This document shows positions 15,902 through 24,914 of a stretch of 64,000 bases of DNA, piece by piece (position 1 is the stretch's first letter; each line of letters opens with the position of its first letter). Source of the DNA: Chloroflexota bacterium. Its GTDB lineage: Bacteria; Chloroflexota; Dehalococcoidia; Lucifugimonadales; Lucifugimonadaceae. The notes beneath the pieces were generated by a model. That model ran no database searches. It was not told the DNA's origin and worked only from the letters and a program-made list of their open reading frames with translations. The stretch covers positions 113,350-177,349 of the forward strand of contig JABIFF010000024.1 in assembly GCA_018650845.1 (NCBI GenBank), in the 5' to 3' direction. Position numbers and translations under genes: made by a program.

Positions 15902-16915
15902 GTGATTGTTCGTTCTAAATTTATGCAGTTGATCGCACTATCGGCACTCGTTGTCATAGCTACGGTTATTGCAGCTTGTTCGGAATTTATTGAAGAAGAG
16001 GCGACACCAGCACTGACCGTTGCACCAACTGCAACTGTTGAAGCTGTAGTCGAGCCAACTGAAGAAGTTGTTGCCGACACCCCAGCAGAAGTTGAAGCTT
16101 CTGCAAAGCTTGTAACCGCCGAATGGATGGTTGAAAACCTCGACAACGACGACGTTGTTGTTATCGACCTTCGAAAAGAAGAAGACTACGCAGCGGGTCA
16201 CATTCCCGGTGCTCTTCGACTAACACCTAACCCTGTGTTCCAAGAAGAAGATGCAAACGGCGTTGCCGGAATGCTTCCTTCTGCCGACCACATCGCATCA
16301 GCTCTCTCTGATCTCGGTATCGAGAGCAGCGACACCGTAGTGTTCTACGACGGTTTCTCAAACCTATGGGCAAGCCGAGCTCTTTGGGCTCTCGATGTCT
16401 ACGGTCACGGCGACACTCGCCTGATCGACGGTTCATGGAACTACTGGAGCGCAAACGAACTCGAGTCTTCAACAGAGACTCCAGAAGTTACTGCTTCTAG
16501 CTACGCCTTCACTGGCGAGCCTAACCTCGACATCATCGCTGGTTGGGAAGAAGTCCTAACTTCAGTCGACGATCCTTCAAAGATTGTTTGTGACGCACGT
16601 TCGCCTGAAGAATTCTCAGGCAAGGACGTTCGTGCAGCAGCCGGCGGTCACATTCCTGAAGCGCAAAACGTGAACTGGAACCGTGCTGTAGACGAACAGG
16701 GTGTATTCCTTCCTGCTGCTGAACTGCAGGAGATCTACGACGGTGAAGGCATTCAGGGCGACCAGGTCGTCTTCACGCTTTGCCAGACTGCTGTTCGAGC
16801 AACACACTCATGGTTCGTTCTCCAGGAACTTCTTGGATACGAAACTGTGAAGGTTTACGACGGATCATGGACTGAGTGGGGCAACCGCACAGACCTTCCT
16901 ATTACTACTCGATAG
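15902..16915 (+). CDS. Secreted lipoprotein with tandem rhodanese domains
   Basis: The 337-aa protein starts (GTG at 15902, after TTAGGAGAAAC) with a signal peptide ending in VIAAC, a lipobox, followed by an acidic Thr/Pro/Val spacer (residues 27-65). Two rhodanese domains follow. The first (about 70-190) has IDLRKEEDYAAGHIPGA but no active-site Cys (YDGFSNLWASR instead). The second (about 215-335) has CDARSPEEFSG, GHIPEA and Cys294 in LCQTAVRATHSW, where many thiosulfate sulfurtransferases have CxxGxRA-like loops. It is the outer-face enzyme of the sulfur operon and may act on thiosulfate or persulfides before uptake. The operon ends at a terminator. Confidence 0.88.
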   Translation: MIVRSKFMQLIALSALVVIATVIAACSEFIEEEATPALTVAPTATVEAVVEPTEEVVADTPAEVEASAKLVTAEWMVENLDNDDVVVIDLRKEEDYAAGHIPGALRLTPNPVFQEEDANGVAGMLPSADHIASALSDLGIESSDTVVFYDGFSNLWASRALWALDVYGHGDTRLIDGSWNYWSANELESSTETPEVTASSYAFTGEPNLDIIAGWEEVLTSVDDPSKIVCDARSPEEFSGKDVRAAAGGHIPEAQNVNWNRAVDEQGVFLPAAELQEIYDGEGIQGDQVVFTLCQTAVRATHSWFVLQELLGYETVKVYDGSWTEWGNRTDLPITTR

Positions 16916-16972
16916 TAATTCGCCAGTTCGTAAATTCTTAGGGCCAGTAAAACAGCCTGACAGATTACAAAT

Positions 16973-17006
16973 AAAACGCCGACTCAATTGAGTCGGCGTT
17001 TTTTGT
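16973..17006. terminator. Strong bidirectional terminator
   Basis: A long, almost perfect palindrome with core CGCCGACTCAATTGAGTCGGCG, flanked by A and T runs, lies between the sulfur operon and the convergent large surface-protein gene. Its stem is nearly identical to the terminator at 20934-20967. Confidence 0.92.
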
Positions 17007-17026
17007 TGGCTTCTATTTATTGGTGG

Positions 17027-20000
17027 TTACGCTGGAGATGAATCGGCAATGATGTCGATTACAGTCTTCGGCCTGAATATGCTCAGCTTGCTAGGCCCAA
17101 CTTTCGATGCCAATGACGCGGAAATTTGGTGAGCCCCCGGCTGATCAGCAACTAACGAGATCGTCAGGCTATCTGCCCCACCAGCCCACACAATACCCTC
17201 TGCAGCATCTCCGTCAGCCAGCCGCAAACCTGTCGAGCCCAGATCGAGCATCATGCGGTTAGGACGGCGCATAAATGCCTTTCGACCGGGTGAACCGTTC
17301 ATCCGAACAACCATGTCGGTTACCTGCCCCGGACGTAGCGACATGCTTCCACCAACCGGTTCAAAAACCAGTTGGTAACGTCGGAATCCGAGCAGGAATA
17401 ATCCGCCTAACGCCAGAAGTCCTGCACCTGAGAACATGCCGGCATACAGCGGCCAATTCGGCTTCTGTTCGACAATGATTACGTATGTGCTGAAGTGAGA
17501 AACTTGGGCAAGTACATTCTGATTTTCAGGATCATGGGTACTTGGAATCGTTACCCACTCGCCGTTTTCGAATACAGCGATAGATATCGAAGAGAAATCA
17601 GGGCGGCTAGGTAGCCAATCGGAATCGTAGGCGAGAGCCATATCGATAGGTGGATCGAACTGCGACCCGTCGGGTCCCAGATCAATCGAAGCACCCACAG
17701 TAACCACAGAGCCAGAATCGGACTCTGCACCGGAACTGGCATCAGATACGACTTCCTCGTCGTCTCCAGAGTCTAAGATCTCGTCGACGGTGACCTTTTC
17801 GACACGTTCACCCGATTCCTGAATCGCCTTCATGCTCGGTGAGAACGCGAGCACAACACGCCCGCTCTCTGATGCCGATATCAGCTGAGCTTTAGTAGTT
17901 AAATTCTCGGTATCGACTTCTGTTACAGCGAGAGTGCCAAGATTATCGACACTGAACGTGAGAGTAATTTTGGCCTCGACACTAACAGCGTCCCAACCTC
18001 GATCAGGAATAGCTGCTGCTGAAATTACAGCCACACCAATCTCATCGTCGCGGTAGTAGAACTGAATACCAGTTCCCTCGTCAGGAACAGGAATACGAAG
18101 GGTCTTTGTCTCAAACTTCCCGTTCGGATCTGCCGAAAGACCGGCAGTTGGTGAATCGATCGTAACTTCGATATCGGTTGGACCATCAGGCGACGCGGGG
18201 TTTCCAAATTGGTCTTCTACATAAACATCAACAACATCAGAAACTTCGCCCGGCTGAATCGGATCGTCGACACCCTCGATCTTAATCTGGGTCGCCTTGC
18301 CAGCAACTACTGAAATATCTACGACAGCAGGATCTAACCCGAAACTGGATGCCGCTGAAACCGTTATTTGGTAGAGCCCAGCAATGGTGTCGGTATATGT
18401 GATCTGGCCTGATGAGCTACCGCTGCCAATAGTGACGATAGCTTGCGCTCGAGACTCAAAGGTTCCAGTGGTGGACGAACTTGAGACCAGAATATCGAAA
18501 TCGTCTTCTACTTCGATCGGGCTCCCTTCGGAATCGATCAACTGAACTGAAACCACCGACGAGTTACCGGCTTGAATTTCACTCTCACTCAAAGACACCG
18601 CGACACTAAAAATATTCTCGAGCCATGATGGCGGCGTAGGTTCTACGGTCGGCGTTGCGGTCGGTGACGGTGGCACTGCGGTTGCTGTCGGCAACGACTG
18701 AATCACGACGAACGGAACGAACGTGGGTACGGGCGTTGGAGTCGATGGCGGCTGAGGCACCGGAACCTGAGTAGACACCGGAGTGATTACTGGCTCAGGT
18801 GTTGGTGGAATTTCAGTTGCAGTCGGTTCAACAACAGCAGTCGGTGCCGTGGTCGGTGATGCTGCCGCGGCCTGAGTAGGCGTTGCAGTCGGCACCGGAG
18901 TCGGGGCTGCCGTTGGTTCAGGTGTTGAAGTTGGAGATGGCACCGGAGTAGGTACTGCCGTCGGTGTCGGAGTTTGAGTTGGCGTTGGCGTGGGCGGCAA
19001 TGTCGGTATAGGCGTTGGGGTCGCTGTCGCCGGCACAGCTGTCGCCGTTGGAAGAGGTGTAGGAACTACAGTTGGAGTAGGTGTAGGCGTAAGAGTCGGA
19101 GTAGGGCTTGCAGTAGCCGTGGCTATCGGAGTGGGAGTCAATGTGGGAGTTGACGTTGAGGTAGGCAGGATGGCTGTCGGTGTAGGCGGAACTGGAGTCT
19201 GAGTTGCCGACAGATTGTCCTCCTGCACCCAAACGGCGGTTGGCGGCACTGTCGGCGTTGGAGTAGGAGTCGGTGGCACTGGTGTCGCAGTTGGTACCGG
19301 TGTAGCTGTTGCTGGAACAGCCGTCGCCGTAGCTGTTGGCGTAACAGTTGGAGTTGACGTCGGCGAAACCGGCGTAGATGTAGGTGTAGCAGTCGGCGTA
19401 GGAGTTGGAGTGGACGTCGACGTTGGCGTCACAGTAGGCGTGCCTGGCCCAGGAGTCGGAGTGGGTGTCGACGTTGGAGTAGCGGTCGGCGCAACTATCG
19501 TCTGTTGCTGAACAGCGTCAGTCCAACTTGTATCTGGAGATTCAGCGGCGGTAATACTTGGCGTACCCGCATTCGAATCTTTGTAATAAAAGGTCGCTGA
19601 ATTTGTACCGTTCGTGATCGTAACCGATGTGATCGAACCATCAAAAGACCCACCCGAGTCCGTATCAAACAGTGCGCCCCCCGATGTAGACGACAGGTTG
19701 ACAGTGGTGTCGGCAGTTACGTTTCTCGCCAGTCCTAAACCGTCTTGTGCCTGAACGGTAATCGCTCCGGTCACAACATTCGGGTCAACGCTGTGTGCTG
19801 ATGTCGTGTACACAAGCTGAGTAATAGCATCGATGGAAACGAATCCGGTTGCACCAGTTGAAACATTCGTAGTAGTCGCAACTGTTTCGCCATCAGAATT
19901 GTTGACCGTGTCTTTCACAGCACCAACCGCTCCCAATCCGGCAGTTGTCGTGAATACACCGGTTACCAGAACCTCGCTGGACCCACCGAGAGGGGTTAGC

Positions 20001-20695
20001 GCTCCACCGTAAGTCGATCCAAACCAAGCAACCGGAACTTCCACTTCTATGCTGTAAGTACTCCCCGATGTTCCAATCGCACCCACGGCAGCAGCATCCA
20101 CAACTCCGGAATAACCACTAAACGGCGCAGCCACGTTGGATACTTTTTCGGTCACTGAACCGGTTGTCGCCACAACACCTGGATACGGAGTGTCGTACTG
20201 GTGAAGTACGATCTCAACTTCAGTTGAATCGCCATCGGCATTTGCATATACCTGCAGCAGGTGATCGGATGTACCAGCAGCACCAACACCCAAGTTCATC
20301 TGAATGTTGTAGAGCTGGTTCAGCGTACTGCTCGTGCCCGCAGTATCGATTCGGAAGTGATACGACACGATGTTGTTATCAGCGCCCGGCGTTCCCGAGC
20401 CGCCATCTTCCGTTTCGATACCAACCCAATACGCAGTGATATCTAAGTCGCCGGAAACACCGCCACCGTCACGATCACCAGAGTTACTGGCATCTTCGAA
20501 AACACCAACACTGCCGGTTGGGCTACCAACGGTGCCCCAATCGCTAAAAGAGCCGTCAACAGTAATGGAACTTGAACCCAGAAACGCCAGTGTGCTCGAC
20601 TGAAGTCCGATTAGAACAAGGGCAAACGCCAGTACAGTGGCCAGAGCCAACGAAAATAGACGCACCAATATGGCAGGACGCGGCAGTGTCAACAA
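17027..20695 (-). CDS. Large Thr/Pro-rich surface protein with Ig-like modules and C-terminal membrane anchor
   Basis: The 1222-aa protein begins with a signal-like hydrophobic segment (about 8-35), then a beta-rich domain starting ITVDGSFSDWG (about 43-270) and an Ig-like repeat (about 290-395). A stalk of about 290 residues made of TPT/TPTATPTP-type repeats follows (about 400-690). Three further beta modules come next (IKIEGVDDPIQPGE; DIEVTIDSPTAGL; VTVGASIDLGPDG, about 690-1080), then a membrane helix near 1085-1105 and a 120-residue tail. No enzyme motif is visible. It is probably an exported, cell-envelope protein. The start is TTG at 20695; a TTG/GTG 10-11 codons later is possible. The tail topology cannot be fixed by eye. 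Confidence 0.75.
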   Translation of the reverse strand: MLTLPRPAILVRLFSLALATVLAFALVLIGLQSSTLAFLGSSSITVDGSFSDWGTVGSPTGSVGVFEDASNSGDRDGGGVSGDLDITAYWVGIETEDGGSGTPGADNNIVSYHFRIDTAGTSSTLNQLYNIQMNLGVGAAGTSDHLLQVYANADGDSTEVEIVLHQYDTPYPGVVATTGSVTEKVSNVAAPFSGYSGVVDAAAVGAIGTSGSTYSIEVEVPVAWFGSTYGGALTPLGGSSEVLVTGVFTTTAGLGAVGAVKDTVNNSDGETVATTTNVSTGATGFVSIDAITQLVYTTSAHSVDPNVVTGAITVQAQDGLGLARNVTADTTVNLSSTSGGALFDTDSGGSFDGSITSVTITNGTNSATFYYKDSNAGTPSITAAESPDTSWTDAVQQQTIVAPTATPTSTPTPTPGPGTPTVTPTSTSTPTPTPTATPTSTPVSPTSTPTVTPTATATAVPATATPVPTATPVPPTPTPTPTVPPTAVWVQEDNLSATQTPVPPTPTAILPTSTSTPTLTPTPIATATASPTPTLTPTPTPTVVPTPLPTATAVPATATPTPIPTLPPTPTPTQTPTPTAVPTPVPSPTSTPEPTAAPTPVPTATPTQAAAASPTTAPTAVVEPTATEIPPTPEPVITPVSTQVPVPQPPSTPTPVPTFVPFVVIQSLPTATAVPPSPTATPTVEPTPPSWLENIFSVAVSLSESEIQAGNSSVVSVQLIDSEGSPIEVEDDFDILVSSSSTTGTFESRAQAIVTIGSGSSSGQITYTDTIAGLYQITVSAASSFGLDPAVVDISVVAGKATQIKIEGVDDPIQPGEVSDVVDVYVEDQFGNPASPDGPTDIEVTIDSPTAGLSADPNGKFETKTLRIPVPDEGTGIQFYYRDDEIGVAVISAAAIPDRGWDAVSVEAKITLTFSVDNLGTLAVTEVDTENLTTKAQLISASESGRVVLAFSPSMKAIQESGERVEKVTVDEILDSGDDEEVVSDASSGAESDSGSVVTVGASIDLGPDGSQFDPPIDMALAYDSDWLPSRPDFSSISIAVFENGEWVTIPSTHDPENQNVLAQVSHFSTYVIIVEQKPNWPLYAGMFSGAGLLALGGLFLLGFRRYQLVFEPVGGSMSLRPGQVTDMVVRMNGSPGRKAFMRRPNRMMLDLGSTGLRLADGDAAEGIVWAGGADSLTISLVADQPGAHQISASLASKVGPSKLSIFRPKTVIDIIADSSPA
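18630..19500 (-). repeat. Degenerate Thr/Pro-rich coding repeat
   Basis: Inside the surface-protein gene about 290 codons encode (T/V)PTPT-like repeats with interspersed Ala, Val, Gln and Pro-Pro. The DNA repeat unit is a degenerate GT-rich 6-mer on the plus strand, so the region is prone to copy-number change. It contains a short non-repetitive break around VWVQEDNLSA (19200-19240). Confidence 0.85.
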
Positions 20696-20989
20696 ATGTG
20701 ATCGAAAAGGGCAAGAAAGCGTACGCAGATTTAACTAATCTGCTCTGATTTGCCTCAACAACTTCGTCACACGTTCACACACAACAACAGGTAAGGCTTG
20801 ATGAATAATATTCTAGAGAGATCGGTTCACAAGTGATCTCTAAAATTCAAACCCACTTTTCGGTGAAAATTGACCGAATTCACACCTGAAAAGCCAAGTC
20901 GCTGGTGAATTTTCCAAAAAATCGAACTTGAATAAAAAACGCCGACTTGGTTGAGTCGGCGTTTTTTATGTTTTTCCTACTGAGAAAAA
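20696..20989. other. 294-bp gap holding the surface-protein promoter region
   Basis: The gap holds the upstream region of the large surface gene, a hairpin-like AGAGATC/GATCTCT around 20817-20840, and the terminator at 20934-20967. No coding frame is supported. Confidence 0.4.
20934..20967. terminator. Terminator after the aldo/keto reductase
   Basis: A 14-bp stem (AAAAAACGCCGACT / AGTCGGCGTTTTTT) with loop TGGTTG closes the minus-strand transcript. The core is nearly the same as the terminator at 16973-17006. Confidence 0.9.
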
Positions 20990-21907
20990 CTACTCGGAAA
21001 TTTCGCCCGCAGCTTCGAGCCGTTTCTTAGCCTCGGCGTAAACATCATTCGCCAGACCGCCCTTACTTGCAGCAGCAGCGTTCTGAGCCATATGCGCAGG
21101 ATTCAGCGTGCCGACAATCGTCGTGTGCATTCCGGGATGACTCAACGTGAATCTGAGCAAGAAATCGGTTCGACTTTCGCCTTGCTCCAACAGATCATCC
21201 AAATTCGCCGTTTCGAAAGTCTTCCACGGATCAGGCTTCGAAACGCCCGATTCACCCGGTTCGCCCTTCGCCACGCCACCACGAACAACAATTCCGATAC
21301 CTGCATCAGACGCCCGCGTGATCAAATCTTCGTGCTGACGCTCCAACGCCGAGTATGGAATCTGCATCACATCGAACACGCCCATATCGATCTGACCCGG
21401 CAAGTTTGGCAACGTGCCAGAAATACCTAAGTGCTTGATCTTGCCCTGTTGCTTAAGCTCCAAAAGCGTCTCGATAGAACCGTTTTCTTCCAGTGTTTCT
21501 CGCGAAGGGCTACCGTGGAACTGCACCACGTCGAGATAGTCAGTCTTCATACGACGCAGACTTTGCTCGATGCCCACAACGATATTTTCTTTCGTGTAGA
21601 CGTGCGGCTGAGGCCCCTCGGGAACAGTCGGACCGGTAATCATGCAGCCACACTTTGAAGCCAGCAAATATTCGTCACGACGGTGCGAAATGAACTTCCC
21701 AATAACCCCTTCGCTCAAGCCGTAGTCGATAGACGTATCGATGTAGTTGATTCCTGAATCAATGGTCGAATTAAGAATCATCTCGGCCTGAGCTTCTGTC
21801 ACATCACGACCACGCGGCACGCCGCGAATCTCCATCGCACCAAAACCAAGCTTCGTAACTTCTAGTCCGGTCCTACCTAATATCGAAGTCGGTAGTAGTT
21901 TTGCCAA
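20990..21907 (-). CDS. Aldo/keto reductase
   Basis: The 305-aa protein has the AKR signature: GRTGLEVTKLGFGAMEI at the N-terminus, NYIDTSIDYGLSE with the catalytic Asp and Tyr, EYLLASKCG with the catalytic Lys, the DYLDVVQFHG motif and a late LRFTLSHPGMHTTIVGT segment. It is an NAD(P)H-dependent reductase of aldehydes or sugars. A second AKR is at 40701. It is followed by a strong terminator and lies 72 bp downstream of the medium-chain dehydrogenase on the same strand, so the two may form one transcript with related substrates. Confidence 0.92.
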   Translation of the reverse strand: MAKLLPTSILGRTGLEVTKLGFGAMEIRGVPRGRDVTEAQAEMILNSTIDSGINYIDTSIDYGLSEGVIGKFISHRRDEYLLASKCGCMITGPTVPEGPQPHVYTKENIVVGIEQSLRRMKTDYLDVVQFHGSPSRETLEENGSIETLLELKQQGKIKHLGISGTLPNLPGQIDMGVFDVMQIPYSALERQHEDLITRASDAGIGIVVRGGVAKGEPGESGVSKPDPWKTFETANLDDLLEQGESRTDFLLRFTLSHPGMHTTIVGTLNPAHMAQNAAAASKGGLANDVYAEAKKRLEAAGEISE

Positions 21908-21979
21908 ATCGCTAGTCCCTTGCTATTTCCTGATATTCACACATTTTATTCCGCACTTCGAGTCACTCTTCACATTTGC

Positions 21980-23029
21980 TCAATCGAAGAAACAGCCAAG
22001 CTTAATTCCTTCATCCGGCGATGACATCACTCTCGAAAACGCCTTATCGAGCTCGGCAAACGGTACCACGGGGTCGACAATCATATCTCCGCTCAATGCT
22101 CCGCTTTCGAACATGGCCCAACATGCTTCGAAAATACGCAGTTGATCCCACCGAGGATGATCTCTATTAGGATCGCTAACCGCTCTTGAGAACACTATAT
22201 TCGGGCGGTTCATATGTGCCTCAGCGCCGAAGTCCAAACCGGCGTCGTACGGCGGTGGAAATGCTCCTGCAACCACTGTTCCGCCGAACGCCACACCTCG
22301 CAAAGCGGCTTGCATCGCTTGAGCCGACCCGCTGTACTCGATAGCAACATCCACACCACGTTTCGATGTTGCACGTTTCAGCTCCAAGCCAACGTCTACC
22401 GAAGCCGGATCTAGCACCAAATCAGCTCCGCACTCAAGCCCCACAGTACGACGACCTTCAGCCAGATCAATTCCAATCACCGGATTAGCACCAGAAGCCT
22501 TTGCAACCTGAATAGCCATCAACCCAATCGCCCCAAGCCCAAAAACCGCAACCGCATCTCCGACTCGAACATTGCCGTCACGAACAGCTCCTAGTGCGAA
22601 CTGCGCGGGATCAAGACAAACTGCACTCTTCCATGAAATGCCATCGGGAATCTGCCAACATCGCTCACTCGAAACGATTTGTTCTTCTCGAAACGGAGCA
22701 TGTGCAGCCACGGTATCGCCCTCAGTAAAACCTTCCACGCTGCTACCAATCGCCGTAACCGTTCCAACGATCATATTTCCAACAGGCTTAGTTTTAGAAT
22801 TTTTTGCTGGTGGAGAGCCGTCACTGGAATCACCCAATACAAACAACCCTAGTTCTTCATCGAAACGACCTCGTGCGCCCGAGTACCCAGCGAATCCTGC
22901 AAGTTCAGTGCCGTGCTTCATCGCACCGAACTGACTACGAATCTGAATGTCGTTAGGTCCAACTTCAGCAACATCGTAATCACGAAATTCTGCATGCTCA
23001 ACAGAGTGAGCTATAAGTTCTTTGGCCAA
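21980..23029 (-). CDS. Zinc-type medium-chain alcohol dehydrogenase family protein
   Basis: The 349-aa MDR protein has a GroES-like N-terminal domain (FGAMKHGTELAGFAG) and a Rossmann domain with VAVFGLGAIGLMAIQVAKASG and VIGIDLAEGRR. The classical catalytic Cys/His zinc-ligand pattern (GHE motif) is replaced, with MKHGTE where alcohol dehydrogenases have CGTD-like sequence, so it is closer to the sugar/threonine-dehydrogenase-like branch. It probably oxidises a sugar or alcohol with NAD(P). The start is ATG 23029, divergent from the K+ channel gene. Confidence 0.88.
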   Translation of the reverse strand: MAKELIAHSVEHAEFRDYDVAEVGPNDIQIRSQFGAMKHGTELAGFAGYSGARGRFDEELGLFVLGDSSDGSPPAKNSKTKPVGNMIVGTVTAIGSSVEGFTEGDTVAAHAPFREEQIVSSERCWQIPDGISWKSAVCLDPAQFALGAVRDGNVRVGDAVAVFGLGAIGLMAIQVAKASGANPVIGIDLAEGRRTVGLECGADLVLDPASVDVGLELKRATSKRGVDVAIEYSGSAQAMQAALRGVAFGGTVVAGAFPPPYDAGLDFGAEAHMNRPNIVFSRAVSDPNRDHPRWDQLRIFEACWAMFESGALSGDMIVDPVVPFAELDKAFSRVMSSPDEGIKLGCFFD

Positions 23030-23175
23030 AGGTCTCCCGATTCAATTACGTAGCGTGTCAGAGCACTTCGCAAAGCAGAATAGCCCGAGTAAACACAAAA
23101 ACCCACTCAAGATCGCTCGAAATTGAGATTCAGTCGGTGAAGAACACTCTCAACTGAATCGGCTATGCTCACAAC

Positions 23176-24228
23176 ATGATGCCCAGAGTTAACACACGCA
23201 AACACACCTCGCAGAGCGCTGCGTTGCTTCGGCGTCTTCGAATAATCGTTCCCACATTTATCCTCGTTATCGGAACCGGAACACTCGGTTACCTTCTACT
23301 CGAAGATGAATTCGGCTTAGTCGATGCGCTTTATCAATCGGTAATCACAGTGAGCACAGTCGGTTTCGGCGAAACCAAACCGCTGAGCGACTCATCAAGG
23401 TTGTTCACTATCGTGCTGATACTTCTGGGAGTTTCAGCGTTCACGTACACGTTCAGCATTCTTGGCGAATTCGTAGTTGCTGGAGAGTTCAGAGGGTCAG
23501 TTAGGGCAAGAAAAATGCGATCAAAAATCTCAGGACTTAGCGGCCACACGATTATTTGCGGTTATGGACGAATCGGAATCCGAATTGCAGAAGAATTTAA
23601 TTCGATCGGGCAAGACGTAGTAATCATCGACAACAATTCGTCAGTAACAGGTCACACAACAAGATCCGGAATGCTCACGATTGAAGGCGATGCAGGTGAC
23701 GACCAGGCCCTCATCGATGCCAACATCAAAAATGCGAGCCGACTTATCGCATCTACTGGATCAGATGCTGCCAACTTGATGATTTCGCTATCGGCCAGAA
23801 CTCTTAATCCCGACATCTTTATCGTTGCGCGGGCTGATGATGAAAATAACGAGCAAAAGCTAATCAAAGCTGGCGCCAACCGAGTGGTACCAATCTATCG
23901 ATCAACCGGTCGACGTATGGCTCAATTGGCGCTACGACCGCACGCCGTTGAATTTACCGATATTGCGCTTGGCGATCACGAAATTGAACTGTCAATCGAA
24001 GATACGATCGTACAGGCTGGTTCACCATTGGACGGCGCAACGTTGCAAGAATGCACCACGCCTGAAGGTTCCAACTACATGGTGATCGCTGTAAGGCGAA
24101 AAAGCGGCGCTCTAGAACTGATGCCACCGCCAACAACTGCTCTCACAGCGAACGACGTAATCGTAGTTTTTGGAACGCGTGATCAGTTCAGCGAACTAGA
24201 ATCGCTAACCAAATCACCAAGCGATTAG
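23176..24228 (+). CDS. Two-TM potassium channel with RCK/TrkA-N domain
   Basis: The 350-aa protein has TM1 (about residues 22-43), a pore with the selectivity filter TVGFGE at residues 61-66, TM2 (about 73-95), then an RCK domain starting HTIICGYGRIGIRIAEEF with an NAD-binding glycine motif (about 113-235) and a TrkA-C domain (about 265-345). It resembles MthK-type and Kch-type ligand-gated channels and sets membrane potassium permeability. It starts at ATG 23176 (an adjacent ATG at 23179 is possible) and converges on the UspA gene 10 bp away. Confidence 0.93.
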   Translation: MMPRVNTRKHTSQSAALLRRLRIIVPTFILVIGTGTLGYLLLEDEFGLVDALYQSVITVSTVGFGETKPLSDSSRLFTIVLILLGVSAFTYTFSILGEFVVAGEFRGSVRARKMRSKISGLSGHTIICGYGRIGIRIAEEFNSIGQDVVIIDNNSSVTGHTTRSGMLTIEGDAGDDQALIDANIKNASRLIASTGSDAANLMISLSARTLNPDIFIVARADDENNEQKLIKAGANRVVPIYRSTGRRMAQLALRPHAVEFTDIALGDHEIELSIEDTIVQAGSPLDGATLQECTTPEGSNYMVIAVRRKSGALELMPPPTTALTANDVIVVFGTRDQFSELESLTKSPSD

Positions 24229-24237
24229 AAGGCTCTT

Positions 24238-24705
24238 CTACGAACGGTTCACGAGCATGACGGGAACGTCGACATCGTGAACAACTTCGTCGGCAACACT
24301 GCCAAGTAGTGCCCGTGAAACCCCACGTCGACCGTGTGTGCTCAAGATAACCAGATCAGCGCCTGAATCCTTCACCGCTCGAACGATCTCGTCGTGAGCG
24401 TTACCCAAAACTGCCTCAGCGGAAGCTGAAACTCCCTCAGCACTGATCTCATCGGCTGCTGCTTGAAGCTTCGACTGCTGATTAGCAAGGTGGACTGATT
24501 CATCCTGCTGCGCTTGTTCAACAACGGCTGCCGCTGCGTGGACACCGGCAACGTGTTCATCAGAAATCACGAGAGGATGATCGGGAGTGACCACATGTAG
24601 AAGCACTAAGCTTGCGCCAGTCGCTTTTGCGAGATCTTTTGCGTTAGTCAGTGCCAGCCCTGCAGACTCTATATCGTCAACGGGTACGAGAATCTTTCCG
24701 TACAT
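24238..24705 (-). CDS. Universal stress protein (UspA family, ATP-binding type)
   Basis: The 155-aa form starts MYGKILVPVDDIESAG, the standard UspA beginning; it follows TAGGAG at a good spacing, so I reject the longer frame from 24771. The ATP-binding G-2x-G-9x-G-S pattern is visible in HGRRGVSRALLGSVADEV, and the chain ends in VPVMLVNRS. It is a soluble stress-response protein. A central His/Ala-rich insertion (about 55-85) is longer than in small Usps. It converges with the K+ channel and is divergent from the MFS gene. Confidence 0.9.
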   Translation of the reverse strand: MYGKILVPVDDIESAGLALTNAKDLAKATGASLVLLHVVTPDHPLVISDEHVAGVHAAAAVVEQAQQDESVHLANQQSKLQAAADEISAEGVSASAEAVLGNAHDEIVRAVKDSGADLVILSTHGRRGVSRALLGSVADEVVHDVDVPVMLVNRS

Positions 24706-24914
24706 GCAGCTTCTACTCCTAAGGGGTAAATCAGACCGTTTCTTGCGAAAAACTGAACGGTCGTTCCTCAATGTATGTTCGAACTCAACTCATGGCAAGT
24801 GATTACCGTGTATTCGAAGCATCAGGTAAACACTCACTAACATTTGTGAAATTTATCACAACTGCTTCACGCACTATTAATAACACTCACGCAACAAAGT
24901 GAAATTATGAAGGA

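Noticed and set aside
18918..19511. Long open frames of Gly/Val- or Ser/Tyr/Asp-rich composition on both strands of the Thr/Pro repeat
   Set aside because: They are byproducts of the repeat's low complexity in other frames; only the minus-strand surface-protein frame has a signal sequence and folded domains.
21980..23029. Possible 2-deoxy-scyllo-inosamine/threonine-dehydrogenase assignment of the MDR protein
   Set aside because: The specific active-site residues of these families are not recognisable by eye, so I kept the general MDR call.
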